A stretch of 64,000 nucleotides of DNA from contig NZ_JAUHLI010000008.1 of NCBI RefSeq assembly GCF_036325985.1, positions 152,145-216,144 of the forward strand, given 5' to 3'. This DNA is from Alkalimonas cellulosilytica. GTDB taxonomy: Bacteria > Pseudomonadota > Gammaproteobacteria > Enterobacterales > Alteromonadaceae. Position numbers and translations under genes: made by a program. Shown piece after piece: positions 43,649-52,433 of the stretch; positions within the stretch are counted from its first letter, which is position 1, and the number at the start of each line of letters is the position of its first letter. Under the pieces are notes generated by a model. It had not been told where the DNA came from, searched no databases, and worked only from the letters and a program-made list of their open reading frames with translations.

Positions 43649-44953
43649 TTACTGATAACGCTGCTGATAACGTCTGTGCAGTTGTTTGTGGCGGTTATCC
43701 AAATCTACCTGGCGGCCATCAATCCACATCTGTTCAACCCGGTGGCCGAGGTAATCAAAAATATCACCATCGGACACCACCAGACTGGCGCTTTTCCCCA
43801 CTTCAATAGAGCCTAGCCGATCAGCCACTCCAGCGATTCGGGCGGCATCCAGCGTTAACGCCTTCAGTGCATCCGCCTGGCTTAAGCCATAACGGGTGAC
43901 ATGACCGCTGGCAAACACCAGGTTGCGGGTATCCCAGAAACCATCCAGGGAAAGGGCAAGTCGCACGCCGGCATCACGCAGCATGCCAGGAGCCGCAAAG
44001 GCCTGGTCATAGGCTTCATCACCCCGGGTCGGCAACCCAAAGGGGGCGGTGTAAATTACATCGACCTTGGCTGCAGCCAGCTCATCGGCCATGCGCCAGC
44101 TATCACGCCCCCCCACAATGACCAAACGAGCCTGGTATTGCTGTGCCAGCAGCATGGCCTGGCGGATTTGCCGCGGGTCATCAGCATGCACAAACAGTGG
44201 GAGTTCGCCTTTGAAAAAAGGCAGCATCCGGTGCCAGCGCGAGTCCACGCCATGGTTCAAGCCAGCCTGCTCCGCTTTGAAATATGCCTGGGCCTGTTCA
44301 AAGTAGCGGTGCAGCTGCTGCAATTGCTGTTGCTGCTGCTCACGCTGCTTGTCCGGGCTCTGACTGGCACGCCAACCGGTACGAATGGTCATGGACGGCC
44401 AGTTGATGTGCAAACCCACATCGGACTGTACCAGAGCATCCTGCCAATTCCAGCCATCCAGTTGCATCAAAGCGGAGCGGCCGGTAATCATCGAGCCGGA
44501 CGGATAGATCAAACTGTGGCTGAAACCATTGCTTCGAATAGTTGGGATCACTACCGAGTCGGCATTAAACGCCACTTCAACCCGTAAGTCCGGGTTGGTA
44601 TTGCTGGTCTCCCGATCATCTCTGGTGGCCCGTACCGCTTCAACTTCAATCAGGCCCAGTTGGTTGATCAGGGCAATAAGCCCCGGATACAGGTGCTTGC
44701 CGGTCAAGTCATGCAATTCGGCATTGGCTGGTACCTGCAATTGCGAACCAATGGCGGCAATCTTACCATCGACCAGTAACACGTCTTGTACCTTCGGCTC
44801 AGCGTCAATGACCGTATGCACCAGCGCGTTTTGCAATAGAATCGGTTGCTGCTGCGCAGTGCCTGGGACCGGGTTAACAGCCAGCACCGGCAATGCTATC
44901 GTCATTGCCAGCAAACAACCACAAAGTTTAGAGAAAATTGTCTGCAGCTTCAT
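43649..44953 (-). CDS. Secreted amidohydrolase-family protein lacking the HxH motif
   Basis: A 434-residue exported protein (signal peptide 1-25, ending VLA). The amidohydrolase framework is clear: KIAAIGSQLQVPANAELHDLTGKHLYPGLI, a VHADDPRQI histidine, LALSLDGFWDTRN and a C-terminal GSIEVGKSASLVVSDGDIFDYLGHRVEQMWIDGRQV read in sections. At the position where metal-bound enzymes have HxH after PG, the sequence is LINQLGLIE, so this metal site is missing. It overlaps the upstream amidohydrolase by 4 bases (ATGA), so the two are made together and probably form a complex in which this subunit is not catalytic alone. Confidence 0.8.
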   Translation of the reverse strand: MKLQTIFSKLCGCLLAMTIALPVLAVNPVPGTAQQQPILLQNALVHTVIDAEPKVQDVLLVDGKIAAIGSQLQVPANAELHDLTGKHLYPGLIALINQLGLIEVEAVRATRDDRETSNTNPDLRVEVAFNADSVVIPTIRSNGFSHSLIYPSGSMITGRSALMQLDGWNWQDALVQSDVGLHINWPSMTIRTGWRASQSPDKQREQQQQQLQQLHRYFEQAQAYFKAEQAGLNHGVDSRWHRMLPFFKGELPLFVHADDPRQIRQAMLLAQQYQARLVIVGGRDSWRMADELAAAKVDVIYTAPFGLPTRGDEAYDQAFAAPGMLRDAGVRLALSLDGFWDTRNLVFASGHVTRYGLSQADALKALTLDAARIAGVADRLGSIEVGKSASLVVSDGDIFDYLGHRVEQMWIDGRQVDLDNRHKQLHRRYQQRYQ

Positions 44954-47900
44954 TGGTGTGCTCCTGCATGCTGATGGCCCTGATGGTGGCCGTGGGAGTG
45001 ACCATGCTGATGGTAGCGCTGATGTCCAAAGCGGATTTGCAGCCAGTCCTGGTGATCATCGCAATGCCAGATGGGATCCTCGTCTTTATAACCTACGCTA
45101 CTGCCCTGACGCGCTGACTCACCGGCGGTCAGTACTTTTTGGATCAGTTGCAAGCGCTCCTGCTCCAGTTGTTCACGCTGGGCAAGATCACTGGCGCGAT
45201 CAAAATAACGCGCCCCTTCAATCCAGGTTTGCTGCACCTGGCTGTAGACAGACAGCGGATGCCCATCCCACAGCACAAAATCGGCCCGTTTACCGGCTTC
45301 AATGGAACCGACCTGATCAGCAATTTTCAGCTGCATCGCCGGATTAATAGTGACCATTTTCAAAGCTTCATGCTCATCCATCCCGCAGTACATCACCGAC
45401 TTGGCCGCCTCCTGATTCAAACGGCGCAACAAGCCCGGATCATCAGAATTCACACTGACATTCAGCCCTTGCTCGTGCATCAGGCAGGTATTGGTTGGAA
45501 TGGCATCGTACACTTCCATTTTAAAGCCCCACCAATCGGCAAAGGAAGAGACAGAAGCACCATGCGCTTTCATCTCACTGGCAACCTTGTAGCCTTCCAG
45601 AATATGGGTGAAGGTCTGAATTCGGAAACCCATCTGTTCAGCCAGTTCCATCAGCATCAGAATTTCGGAAGCAACGTAGGAGTGAGTATGAATGTGACGC
45701 TCGCCATTGAGGATTTGCACCAAAGTATCCAACTGATAATCCCGCCGTGGCGGTGCTACCTGCGCCCGGTCACGCCGTGATAAGCGCTCATAGGCCTGCC
45801 ATTTGGCTTGGTACTCTTTGGCGGCCTGGAATTGATCACGGATAAAGGTTTCTACTCCAACCCGGGTTTGTGGATAGCGGCTGCTGAACTGAGCACCCCA
45901 ATTCGATTGCTTGACGTTTTCCCCCAGTGCAAATTTAATGCTTGGTGGTGCATTTTGAAACTTCATGCCTTCAGCATCCTGCCCCCAGCGCAAGCTCAAA
46001 ATTTGCGCCTGGCCGCCAATCGGGTTGGCACTACCATGCAATAGTTGCACAGCAGTCACACCACCGGCCAAGCCACGGTAAATATTGATATCATCAGGGT
46101 TTATCACATCGCCTAAGCGTACTTCTGCAGTATTGGCATGCGAGCCTTCATTCACTCCCTGTGCAGTAGCTATGTGGGAGTGCTCATCAATAATGCCTGG
46201 TGTCAAATGCAGGCCGGTAGCATCAATCACGGTATAGCCTCTGGGCGTAGACAAGCCCTGGCCGATACGTTGAATACGGCCATCCCTGACAATGACATCG
46301 GTTTCAGTTAACACACCGGCATCGGCAGCTGTCCAAACGGTAGCATTTCGAATATGAAGGTTTTGCCGACTTGGAAGCTCTGACAGGCCAAAGGCACGAT
46401 TTGGAAAAGTCAGCTGTGAAATCAAAGGAGCAGCCTCAGTAGCCGGCGCAGCTTCTCTCGCAGGCAGAGGCTGTCTACTGGCTTGGACCGCACTGCGCGT
46501 CCCATTCGCTTCCAGCCACTGACCCGTTAATTGATTGTCTGACAACACCCCACTGAACTGAATCACCTCAGTGCGCTGTAACAGATCGTTTAAAGCAAGA
46601 CTGAACTGCAACTGAGCACCCTGCTGCTGAAGATGCTCCAGTTTGACGCTCGTCTCAGCCAGTTTCAACTCACCTTGATAAGCTCCAGAGCGACCAGTCA
46701 ATGTCAGCTGAGCCGGCTGGCCAGCAAGCAAAACCGAATAATGACCTGTAAAATCAGGACCCGGAGCCTGATGCTGCACCGGCTGACCACGCAGCCAGGT
46801 CGCGACAATAGCCCCATCTTCAAACAGATTGCCCCGACTCACGACCAGATCTGCCTGATAACCTGGCTGAATTTTTCCATGATGTCCACCAAGGCCAAGC
46901 AGTTCAGCTGGGACTGTGGTCAGCGCAGCAAGTGCTTGCTGCTCTGTTAAGCCATACTGCATCGCCCGGCGCAGGTTTGGCCAAAAGTCTGCAACTTTAT
47001 CCAGGCCATGGCTGGTTAAAGCAAAGCGAACTCCAGCCTGAGCGACAGCCGCCGGATTAGCCGGAGCCCGCTCCCAGTGCCGCAGATCTGCCAGACTTAC
47101 ATCCAGCTGAGCATCTGCATAATGCACATCCGGTGCCGCTGGGAAGCTAAGCGGTAACACCAAAGTGCGGTTGCTGGCTTTCACTTGTTCAAGACGGCTG
47201 TACTCATGGCCAGAACCCAGCAAGACAACCCGCTCCAGTCCGAACTCGGCCAACAATTTATGCGCACGCAATAGAGACTGTTCATCGCTGGCTTCAAACA
47301 AAACGCCCTGCTCTGGCAGATTGGCTAACGCCGCCAAAGCTGCATTGTACTCAATCGGCTGGCTATGAAAGCGCAAATCCGTCTTGCCATACGCACTCTG
47401 GTACCAGTTCGCATCCGATAAGGTTTGACGGATCAACGCCATACTGCCCATCAGCGACGACGGGTAGCTCTGAGTAGAGCTGCCTTTGCTAAAGGACATG
47501 AACTGCTTGCCATTGGCTTTTAAGATAACTTCATTTGGTAAGCCTTCCGCCAAGGAAGCTACCACAGCCGAACCGCGAAAAATGCCATCGTGACGCGCTG
47601 CCTGCACCACAGTAAACCCTTGCTCAATCAGTGGTTTTGCCTGGCTGCTATCCGGTCTGAAGGCATCAGCCCAGCGACGTTCTGCATGGATGGCTGCATT
47701 GCTGGCATTGCCCCCTTTGCGCTCGTTCTCATACTGGGGCGGCTCACCAAAGCGGAAACCTCCTACTGCTTTTGCCTGCTCCACGCCATACTGGGTAAAA
47801 GGATCGATAAAGCCGGCGTAAACAAAATGGCCACTTAAGTCATGCTGTTGGTAGCCTGCGGGTACAGCGCCACCAGCACGAACCGACTCAATGACACCAT

Positions 47901-48087
47901 TGCGAATTAAAATGGTGGCATTGGTTAGGGTGCGGCCTGGCTCGGTGGTCACAGTGGTATTGGTAAGCGCAACCAGGTTCGGCGTTTTATCCCGGATCCC
48001 CAATTGCGGAGTGGTCTGTGCGGCATAGAGGACAGGCGTTGCCAGAGCAACGGCCACCATACCAACCCAGGGAAGTTGTTTAGTCAT
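44950..48087 (-). CDS. Large secreted double amidohydrolase with His-rich tail
   Basis: A 1045-residue exported protein (signal peptide 1-22). It holds two amidohydrolase units separated by a beta-rich section (about 445-550). The first unit (25-440) lacks HxH (FVYAGFIDPFTQYG). The second (about 570-990) has a full metal site: GIIDEHSHIAT, THSYVASEI, FTHILEGYK and VSVNSDDPGLL with the final Asp. It ends GSIEAGKRADFVLWDGHPL and then a tail with 10 His among the last 24 residues. Imidazolonepropionase-like enzymes of this type hydrolyse peptide or amide bonds; the substrate here is unknown. AGGA precedes the ATG. It is 22 bases downstream of the GGDEF-EAL gene. Confidence 0.82.
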   Translation of the reverse strand: MTKQLPWVGMVAVALATPVLYAAQTTPQLGIRDKTPNLVALTNTTVTTEPGRTLTNATILIRNGVIESVRAGGAVPAGYQQHDLSGHFVYAGFIDPFTQYGVEQAKAVGGFRFGEPPQYENERKGGNASNAAIHAERRWADAFRPDSSQAKPLIEQGFTVVQAARHDGIFRGSAVVASLAEGLPNEVILKANGKQFMSFSKGSSTQSYPSSLMGSMALIRQTLSDANWYQSAYGKTDLRFHSQPIEYNAALAALANLPEQGVLFEASDEQSLLRAHKLLAEFGLERVVLLGSGHEYSRLEQVKASNRTLVLPLSFPAAPDVHYADAQLDVSLADLRHWERAPANPAAVAQAGVRFALTSHGLDKVADFWPNLRRAMQYGLTEQQALAALTTVPAELLGLGGHHGKIQPGYQADLVVSRGNLFEDGAIVATWLRGQPVQHQAPGPDFTGHYSVLLAGQPAQLTLTGRSGAYQGELKLAETSVKLEHLQQQGAQLQFSLALNDLLQRTEVIQFSGVLSDNQLTGQWLEANGTRSAVQASRQPLPAREAAPATEAAPLISQLTFPNRAFGLSELPSRQNLHIRNATVWTAADAGVLTETDVIVRDGRIQRIGQGLSTPRGYTVIDATGLHLTPGIIDEHSHIATAQGVNEGSHANTAEVRLGDVINPDDINIYRGLAGGVTAVQLLHGSANPIGGQAQILSLRWGQDAEGMKFQNAPPSIKFALGENVKQSNWGAQFSSRYPQTRVGVETFIRDQFQAAKEYQAKWQAYERLSRRDRAQVAPPRRDYQLDTLVQILNGERHIHTHSYVASEILMLMELAEQMGFRIQTFTHILEGYKVASEMKAHGASVSSFADWWGFKMEVYDAIPTNTCLMHEQGLNVSVNSDDPGLLRRLNQEAAKSVMYCGMDEHEALKMVTINPAMQLKIADQVGSIEAGKRADFVLWDGHPLSVYSQVQQTWIEGARYFDRASDLAQREQLEQERLQLIQKVLTAGESARQGSSVGYKDEDPIWHCDDHQDWLQIRFGHQRYHQHGHSHGHHQGHQHAGAHQ

Positions 48088-48109
48088 TGTTGTGTTCCTG
48101 ATGTTGGGA

Positions 48110-51076
48110 TCAGTTGATTGTAAATTCGAGTTGATTAAGCTCTTGCTCAGCCAACGGCATACTAAAATAATAGCCTTGCACCAAAGTGCAATGATGCTGC
48201 TTAAGAAACGCTACCTGCTCAGCAGTTTCAACCCCTTCAGCCACCACCCGCAAATTCATTTGCTGCGCCATGGCAATGATGGCAGATACAATATCCATAT
48301 CGTTGCTGTCTTCCGGGATATCCTGCACAAAGGAGCGGTCAATTTTAAGCTCATCGACCGGGAAGCGTTTCAAATAACTCAGCGATGAATAGCCTGTACC
48401 AAAATCATCAATAGATAAAGACACACCAAGGCTTTTCAGCTGATTTAGCTGATGAATAGCCGCATCGGTATCGCCCATCAGCATACTTTCGGTAATTTCG
48501 AAAATAATTCGTTTCGGTTCTACCCCGGTACGCTTCAAAATTCGCTCCACCGTTTCAGCCAAACTGTTATCTCTGAACTGCCGTGCCGACAAGTTGATGG
48601 ATAAGTCCACATTGAAACCGCGGCTGCATTGACGCGCCAGAAAGCGGCAACCCTCCCACAGTACCCATTCACCAATTTGCACGATAAGACCGGTACTTTC
48701 TGCCACCGGAATAAAACGAGCTGGCGGCACCAGCTTATTATCCGGTCGCAACCAGCGAATTAAGGCTTCGTAGCCAATAATACGCTGGGTGTTCAGGTCG
48801 ATTTTTGGCTGATAATACAGCATGAACTGATGTTCACGAATGGCCTCTCTCAGCTGATTTTCAAGCTCCAACCGCTCTTTGGCCGCCTCATTCAAATCCT
48901 GACTGAAGAAGTGAAAGGTGTTCTTACCGCGCGCCTTGGCTTCATACATCGCTAAATCGGCATGCTTTAACAGCAACTCTTCATCACCGGCATCTTCGGG
49001 TGCCATGGTGATGCCAATACTGGCACTAATGGCAACCTCATGGGATCCCAGTTTAACCGGCATGGCAAAGGAGTGCTGCAGGTTTTCTGCGATCAACGCA
49101 GCCTGTTGCCGGCTTTCAATGCCACTAAGAATAACGGCAAACTCATCACCACCCAGCCGGGCAATGGTATCTTCCTCACGCAAACGACTGATCAGCCGCT
49201 TCGCTACTTCTTTTAGCAACTCATCACCTGCATCATGCCCCAGAGTGTCGTTAATGAGTTTGAATTCATCCAAATCAAAATAGAGCAGTACAAAGGAGTA
49301 ATGACCTCGCTGCGACATCGCGAGTGCCTTGCGCAGTTGTTCGCGAAAGTACCCCCGGTTAGCAAGGCCGGTCAGCACATCAAAGTAAGCCAGTTGCTCC
49401 ATCTTTTGCTGGCTTTCTTTGATGAACGAAATATCCTGCAAAGCACAGACATAATTAGTGACTGTACCTTTTTCATCCCGAATCGGTGCAATTGCCATCG
49501 ACATCCAACACTGCTGAGCCTGATGTGCTAACAAGATATCACCTCGCCAGTGGTGGCGCGACAGGATGGTTTGCAACATCTCCTCCCGCACAAACGCCAT
49601 CTCCATGGCGATTAAATCGGTGATGGACTTACCCTCCGCCTCTTCAGCGGGCAACAACAACAAATCCACTAAAAAAGGATTCAGGTATTCAATGCGCAAC
49701 TGCTCATCGGTTAACACAATGCCGGAACTGGAAAAAGCCACTGCTTTGGTCAGCTTTCTGGTCGAGCGTTCGGCCTGTTCTTTTTCTGCAATACGGGTAT
49801 TTAAACCAGCCAATAATTCACCAACTTCACCCGACATTCCTTCGACGGCACGGTTCAGCACACCAATCTCATCGTTGCTCTGATCCAGCTTTAAAGTGTG
49901 ATACCCACCCCGACCAAGCCGGACCAATGCATCCGATACCCGGTTCAGTCGCTTTAACACCAGTTGATAGATAAAAAACTGCAACAACACGGCCACAATC
50001 AAAGCAATCAGCACGAACAGCACAACGACTTTGGATTGAATGCTTTGCAGTGTATGAAAGGTGTCTGCTGAGGGCCTGTAGAGGGTTAAAAACCAGCCCA
50101 AACGCTCAATAGGAGCAGCCTGCAATACATAGTGCTCACTCCGGCCACTATAAAACTGATTGCGCTCGGGCTCTTTCAGCAATTGCTGCTTAAAAGCCTG
50201 CAGCTCAGGATCCGAAACCTCCAGACCTTCCAGCAGGGTATTCATTCGGGCTTCAGGCTGCGGACGCTGCCCCGGAGCCATCAGCAGATTGCCGGTTCGC
50301 TCAAACACCATCAGTTGATACTGTCTGGCTATCAGTACCAATGACGTCAAATCCGCAAAAAGGTCGTCCAGTAAATAGTCGGAGCCGGTGACACCAACAA
50401 ACCTATCATCAAGGTACACAGGCACAACCAGACTGATCATCCACTGTTGCCAGATGTCATCAAAATACACCGGCGTCCAACGCGGTATTCGCGCGGGGTT
50501 ATGCTCCGGGGTCGCCAGTCGATAAAACAGATCCTGGTGAAAATTGTGTTCAGCATCAATGACCAGTGCCCAATCGGCTGGTGAAATTCGGATAAAGTGA
50601 TCATGGCTGATAAAATAGAAATTGAAAAAATCCTGCCGCATCATGGCAGCAAGCTCTGGCCAACCGCCCTCACTGGCAGCAAACCAGCGCTCTGCCTCAG
50701 TGCCAAGCTGTGATCCTGGCAGAAAAGCACCTGAGGCCGTATCACGGATCCGGACAGCTCCATCCTCTCCCGGCTGTAAGGGCACAGCAACTGAGCCTGC
50801 ATCCCCTTGCAAAGAGCGGGTGAGTAACTGATTGGCAGCCAGCGCTTTTTTTTCTTTTTGCGTGATGAGCTGCTCAATATGCTTCGCCGTCTGCGAAGCC
50901 AGGCTCGCTAAATTGTTTTGTTCCTGCTCTAAAAGAACAGCACGTTGCAAAAACAACACCCCCGATAGCACTGCAATGCCCGCCCCCATCGTGCAAATAA
51001 ATACCAACAGCGCTAATTTCACGCTGAGCGATTGCAAACCGGAGGGTTTTTGCAAATGCAGATCTTTCACTACCAA
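48110..51076 (-). CDS. Membrane dCache-HAMP-PAS-GGDEF-EAL protein
   Basis: A 988-residue c-di-GMP protein. TM1 is about residues 24-46, a large Cache-like periplasmic domain (47-340), TM2 about 345-365, HAMP, a PAS domain, then GGDEF (GGDEF 642-646, intact) and EAL (EALIRW 770-775, intact; EITESMLMG, IDDFGTGYSSL, LKIDRSF, AEGVETAEQ present). Both activities are possible. The start is uncertain: TTG at 51076 or GTG at 51070, neither with a strong ribosome site. It precedes the amidohydrolase pair by 22 bases, so all three may be in one transcript. Confidence 0.88.
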   Translation of the reverse strand: MVVKDLHLQKPSGLQSLSVKLALLVFICTMGAGIAVLSGVLFLQRAVLLEQEQNNLASLASQTAKHIEQLITQKEKKALAANQLLTRSLQGDAGSVAVPLQPGEDGAVRIRDTASGAFLPGSQLGTEAERWFAASEGGWPELAAMMRQDFFNFYFISHDHFIRISPADWALVIDAEHNFHQDLFYRLATPEHNPARIPRWTPVYFDDIWQQWMISLVVPVYLDDRFVGVTGSDYLLDDLFADLTSLVLIARQYQLMVFERTGNLLMAPGQRPQPEARMNTLLEGLEVSDPELQAFKQQLLKEPERNQFYSGRSEHYVLQAAPIERLGWFLTLYRPSADTFHTLQSIQSKVVVLFVLIALIVAVLLQFFIYQLVLKRLNRVSDALVRLGRGGYHTLKLDQSNDEIGVLNRAVEGMSGEVGELLAGLNTRIAEKEQAERSTRKLTKAVAFSSSGIVLTDEQLRIEYLNPFLVDLLLLPAEEAEGKSITDLIAMEMAFVREEMLQTILSRHHWRGDILLAHQAQQCWMSMAIAPIRDEKGTVTNYVCALQDISFIKESQQKMEQLAYFDVLTGLANRGYFREQLRKALAMSQRGHYSFVLLYFDLDEFKLINDTLGHDAGDELLKEVAKRLISRLREEDTIARLGGDEFAVILSGIESRQQAALIAENLQHSFAMPVKLGSHEVAISASIGITMAPEDAGDEELLLKHADLAMYEAKARGKNTFHFFSQDLNEAAKERLELENQLREAIREHQFMLYYQPKIDLNTQRIIGYEALIRWLRPDNKLVPPARFIPVAESTGLIVQIGEWVLWEGCRFLARQCSRGFNVDLSINLSARQFRDNSLAETVERILKRTGVEPKRIIFEITESMLMGDTDAAIHQLNQLKSLGVSLSIDDFGTGYSSLSYLKRFPVDELKIDRSFVQDIPEDSNDMDIVSAIIAMAQQMNLRVVAEGVETAEQVAFLKQHHCTLVQGYYFSMPLAEQELNQLEFTIN

Positions 51077-51153
51077 GGAGCCTGTTGTTGTTATTGCTGA
51101 GTAAAGTGATGGTCAGATCCTGACTACAACTTAAGATACTACACTTTTTATGA

Positions 51154-51177
51154 CAAGTCCCTTAGTATAGTGACTTG
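51154..51177. promoter_or_regulatory. Inverted repeat around the cytochrome c promoter
   Basis: CAAGTC (51154-51159) and GACTTG (51172-51177) are inverted repeats 12 bases apart that bracket a good -10 box TATAGT (51166-51171). A matching -35 is not clear, as expected for a regulator-dependent promoter. The binding protein is unknown. Confidence 0.4.
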
Positions 51178-51207
51178 GGTAAAGAGGATAAGCCAACAGG
51201 AGTTACC

Positions 51208-51669
51208 ATGAAAAAAGCTCTTATTACAGTCGCCTTGCTATGCTCTGGTGCTTTATTTAGCCATACAGCTCAAGCCAATGCCTTTGTCAATGGCGAAGAC
51301 GCAGTGAGCTACCGCCAGGCAGCATTTCAAACCATTCGTTTTAATCTGGTGGATATTAACGACATGTTTCGTGGCAATGTGCCTTATGATCTTGAGCGGG
51401 TACAACGTCGGGCTGAAGCACTGGCTACCCTGACTCAACTCCCGTGGGAAGCCTTTAATATCCCGGGCGCCGATCATGCCAGCGGCAAAGTAAAAGCGGC
51501 GCTTTGGCAAAACCTGGACGATTTTAATCAGCGTGGAGAAAAGTTTGCTGCTGATGCAGCGGCACTGCATGAAGCCGCTCAAGGTGGAGATCGCCGTGCC
51601 ATTCAGGGCGCCTTCCGTGAATTTGCCAATAACTGCAAAGCCTGTCACGATAACTACCGGGCTGATTAA
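51208..51669 (+). CDS. Cytochrome c' / c556 family protein
   Basis: A 153-residue exported cytochrome. Signal peptide 1-23 (ending AQA), four-helix bundle and one heme site CKACH close to the C terminus (ACHDNYRAD). That is typical of c556/c' cytochromes. The role is not known; members handle electrons or bind nitric oxide. AGGAG lies six bases before the ATG at 51208. It converges with the cytochrome b561 gene, 49 bases away. Confidence 0.9.
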   Translation: MKKALITVALLCSGALFSHTAQANAFVNGEDAVSYRQAAFQTIRFNLVDINDMFRGNVPYDLERVQRRAEALATLTQLPWEAFNIPGADHASGKVKAALWQNLDDFNQRGEKFAADAAALHEAAQGGDRRAIQGAFREFANNCKACHDNYRAD

Positions 51670-51693
51670 ACACACCTGCTGTCACATGATCAG

Positions 51694-51715
51694 AAAGGGG
51701 CCAACAGGCCCCTTT
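51694..51715. terminator. Hairpin between the two cytochrome genes
   Basis: AAAGGGGCC, loop AACA, GGCCCCTTT: a perfect 9-bp stem, then GCTTC. It is symmetric and has short T-runs, so it probably ends both converging genes. Confidence 0.7.
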
Positions 51716-51718
51716 GCT

Positions 51719-52378
51719 TCACTGGTAGGATAACATCCGAATTAAATCCGCCCCTTGCCACCAGTAAAACGCCAGCCAGAACAGCACCACCAATACAAAG
51801 AAACTCCAGCCTGTTTTGGGTTCAGGCACATTCACATCCTTTGCTGTAGGTAACTTGCCATGCAGCATCCCCATAATTACATTGTGATGCCGCCAGCTGT
51901 GCCAAATGGCAGCGATGATGTGCACAACCACAGCAACCAATAAAATATCAATGCCCAGTTTGTGCCAGCGTGTGGCTAAAGACACCGTCTCGCTCGACAC
52001 ATATCGCACCAGCGGCCCATCGGTGAAAATATGATCGGTTGTCATCAGGCCGGAGATAAACTGCAGCAAAACCAACAGCAATAAAGCAAAGATCATATAA
52101 GACGACGCTGGGTTATGCCCCATCACCGGCTGCGGCCGCTGTAAGTAACCTATGGCGGTTCTCGGACTGGCGGCAAACTGACTGAAACGGGCAGTTTGAC
52201 TGCCATAAAATCCCCAGCAAATCCTGGCCAGCAAAACAGCAGCCAGAGTATAAGCCAACAACTGATGCCACTCCATCAGGCCTTCTGTGCCGGTATACCA
52301 GAGCCCTGCCAACAGCAGCAATTGGCTCCAGTGAAAAAACCGCACCGCCGGATCCCAGACTTTTTTCATCACCGTCAT
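51719..52378 (-). CDS. Cytochrome b561-type membrane protein
   Basis: A 219-residue membrane protein with four to five helices and paired histidines for two b-hemes: RFFHWSQ, EWHQLLAY, RWHKLGIDILL and VVVHIIAAIWHSWRHH. It is of the Ni/Fe-hydrogenase/b561 type that passes electrons from quinol to soluble cytochromes. It could reduce the cytochrome c encoded opposite. ATG 52378 has GGAGG six bases upstream; a second ATG at 52369 is possible. Confidence 0.87.
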   Translation of the reverse strand: MTVMKKVWDPAVRFFHWSQLLLLAGLWYTGTEGLMEWHQLLAYTLAAVLLARICWGFYGSQTARFSQFAASPRTAIGYLQRPQPVMGHNPASSYMIFALLLLVLLQFISGLMTTDHIFTDGPLVRYVSSETVSLATRWHKLGIDILLVAVVVHIIAAIWHSWRHHNVIMGMLHGKLPTAKDVNVPEPKTGWSFFVLVVLFWLAFYWWQGADLIRMLSYQ

Positions 52379-52433
52379 GCACACCTCCGAATGCTATGCT
52401 AACCTTCTGATTTTATGCCAAAGAGTTTAGCAT

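Noticed and set aside
43901..45780. Long plus-strand open frames (up to 272 codons) opposite the amidohydrolase genes
   Set aside because: Shadow frames of the minus-strand genes with no recognisable domain; the minus-strand genes have signal peptides and catalytic motifs.
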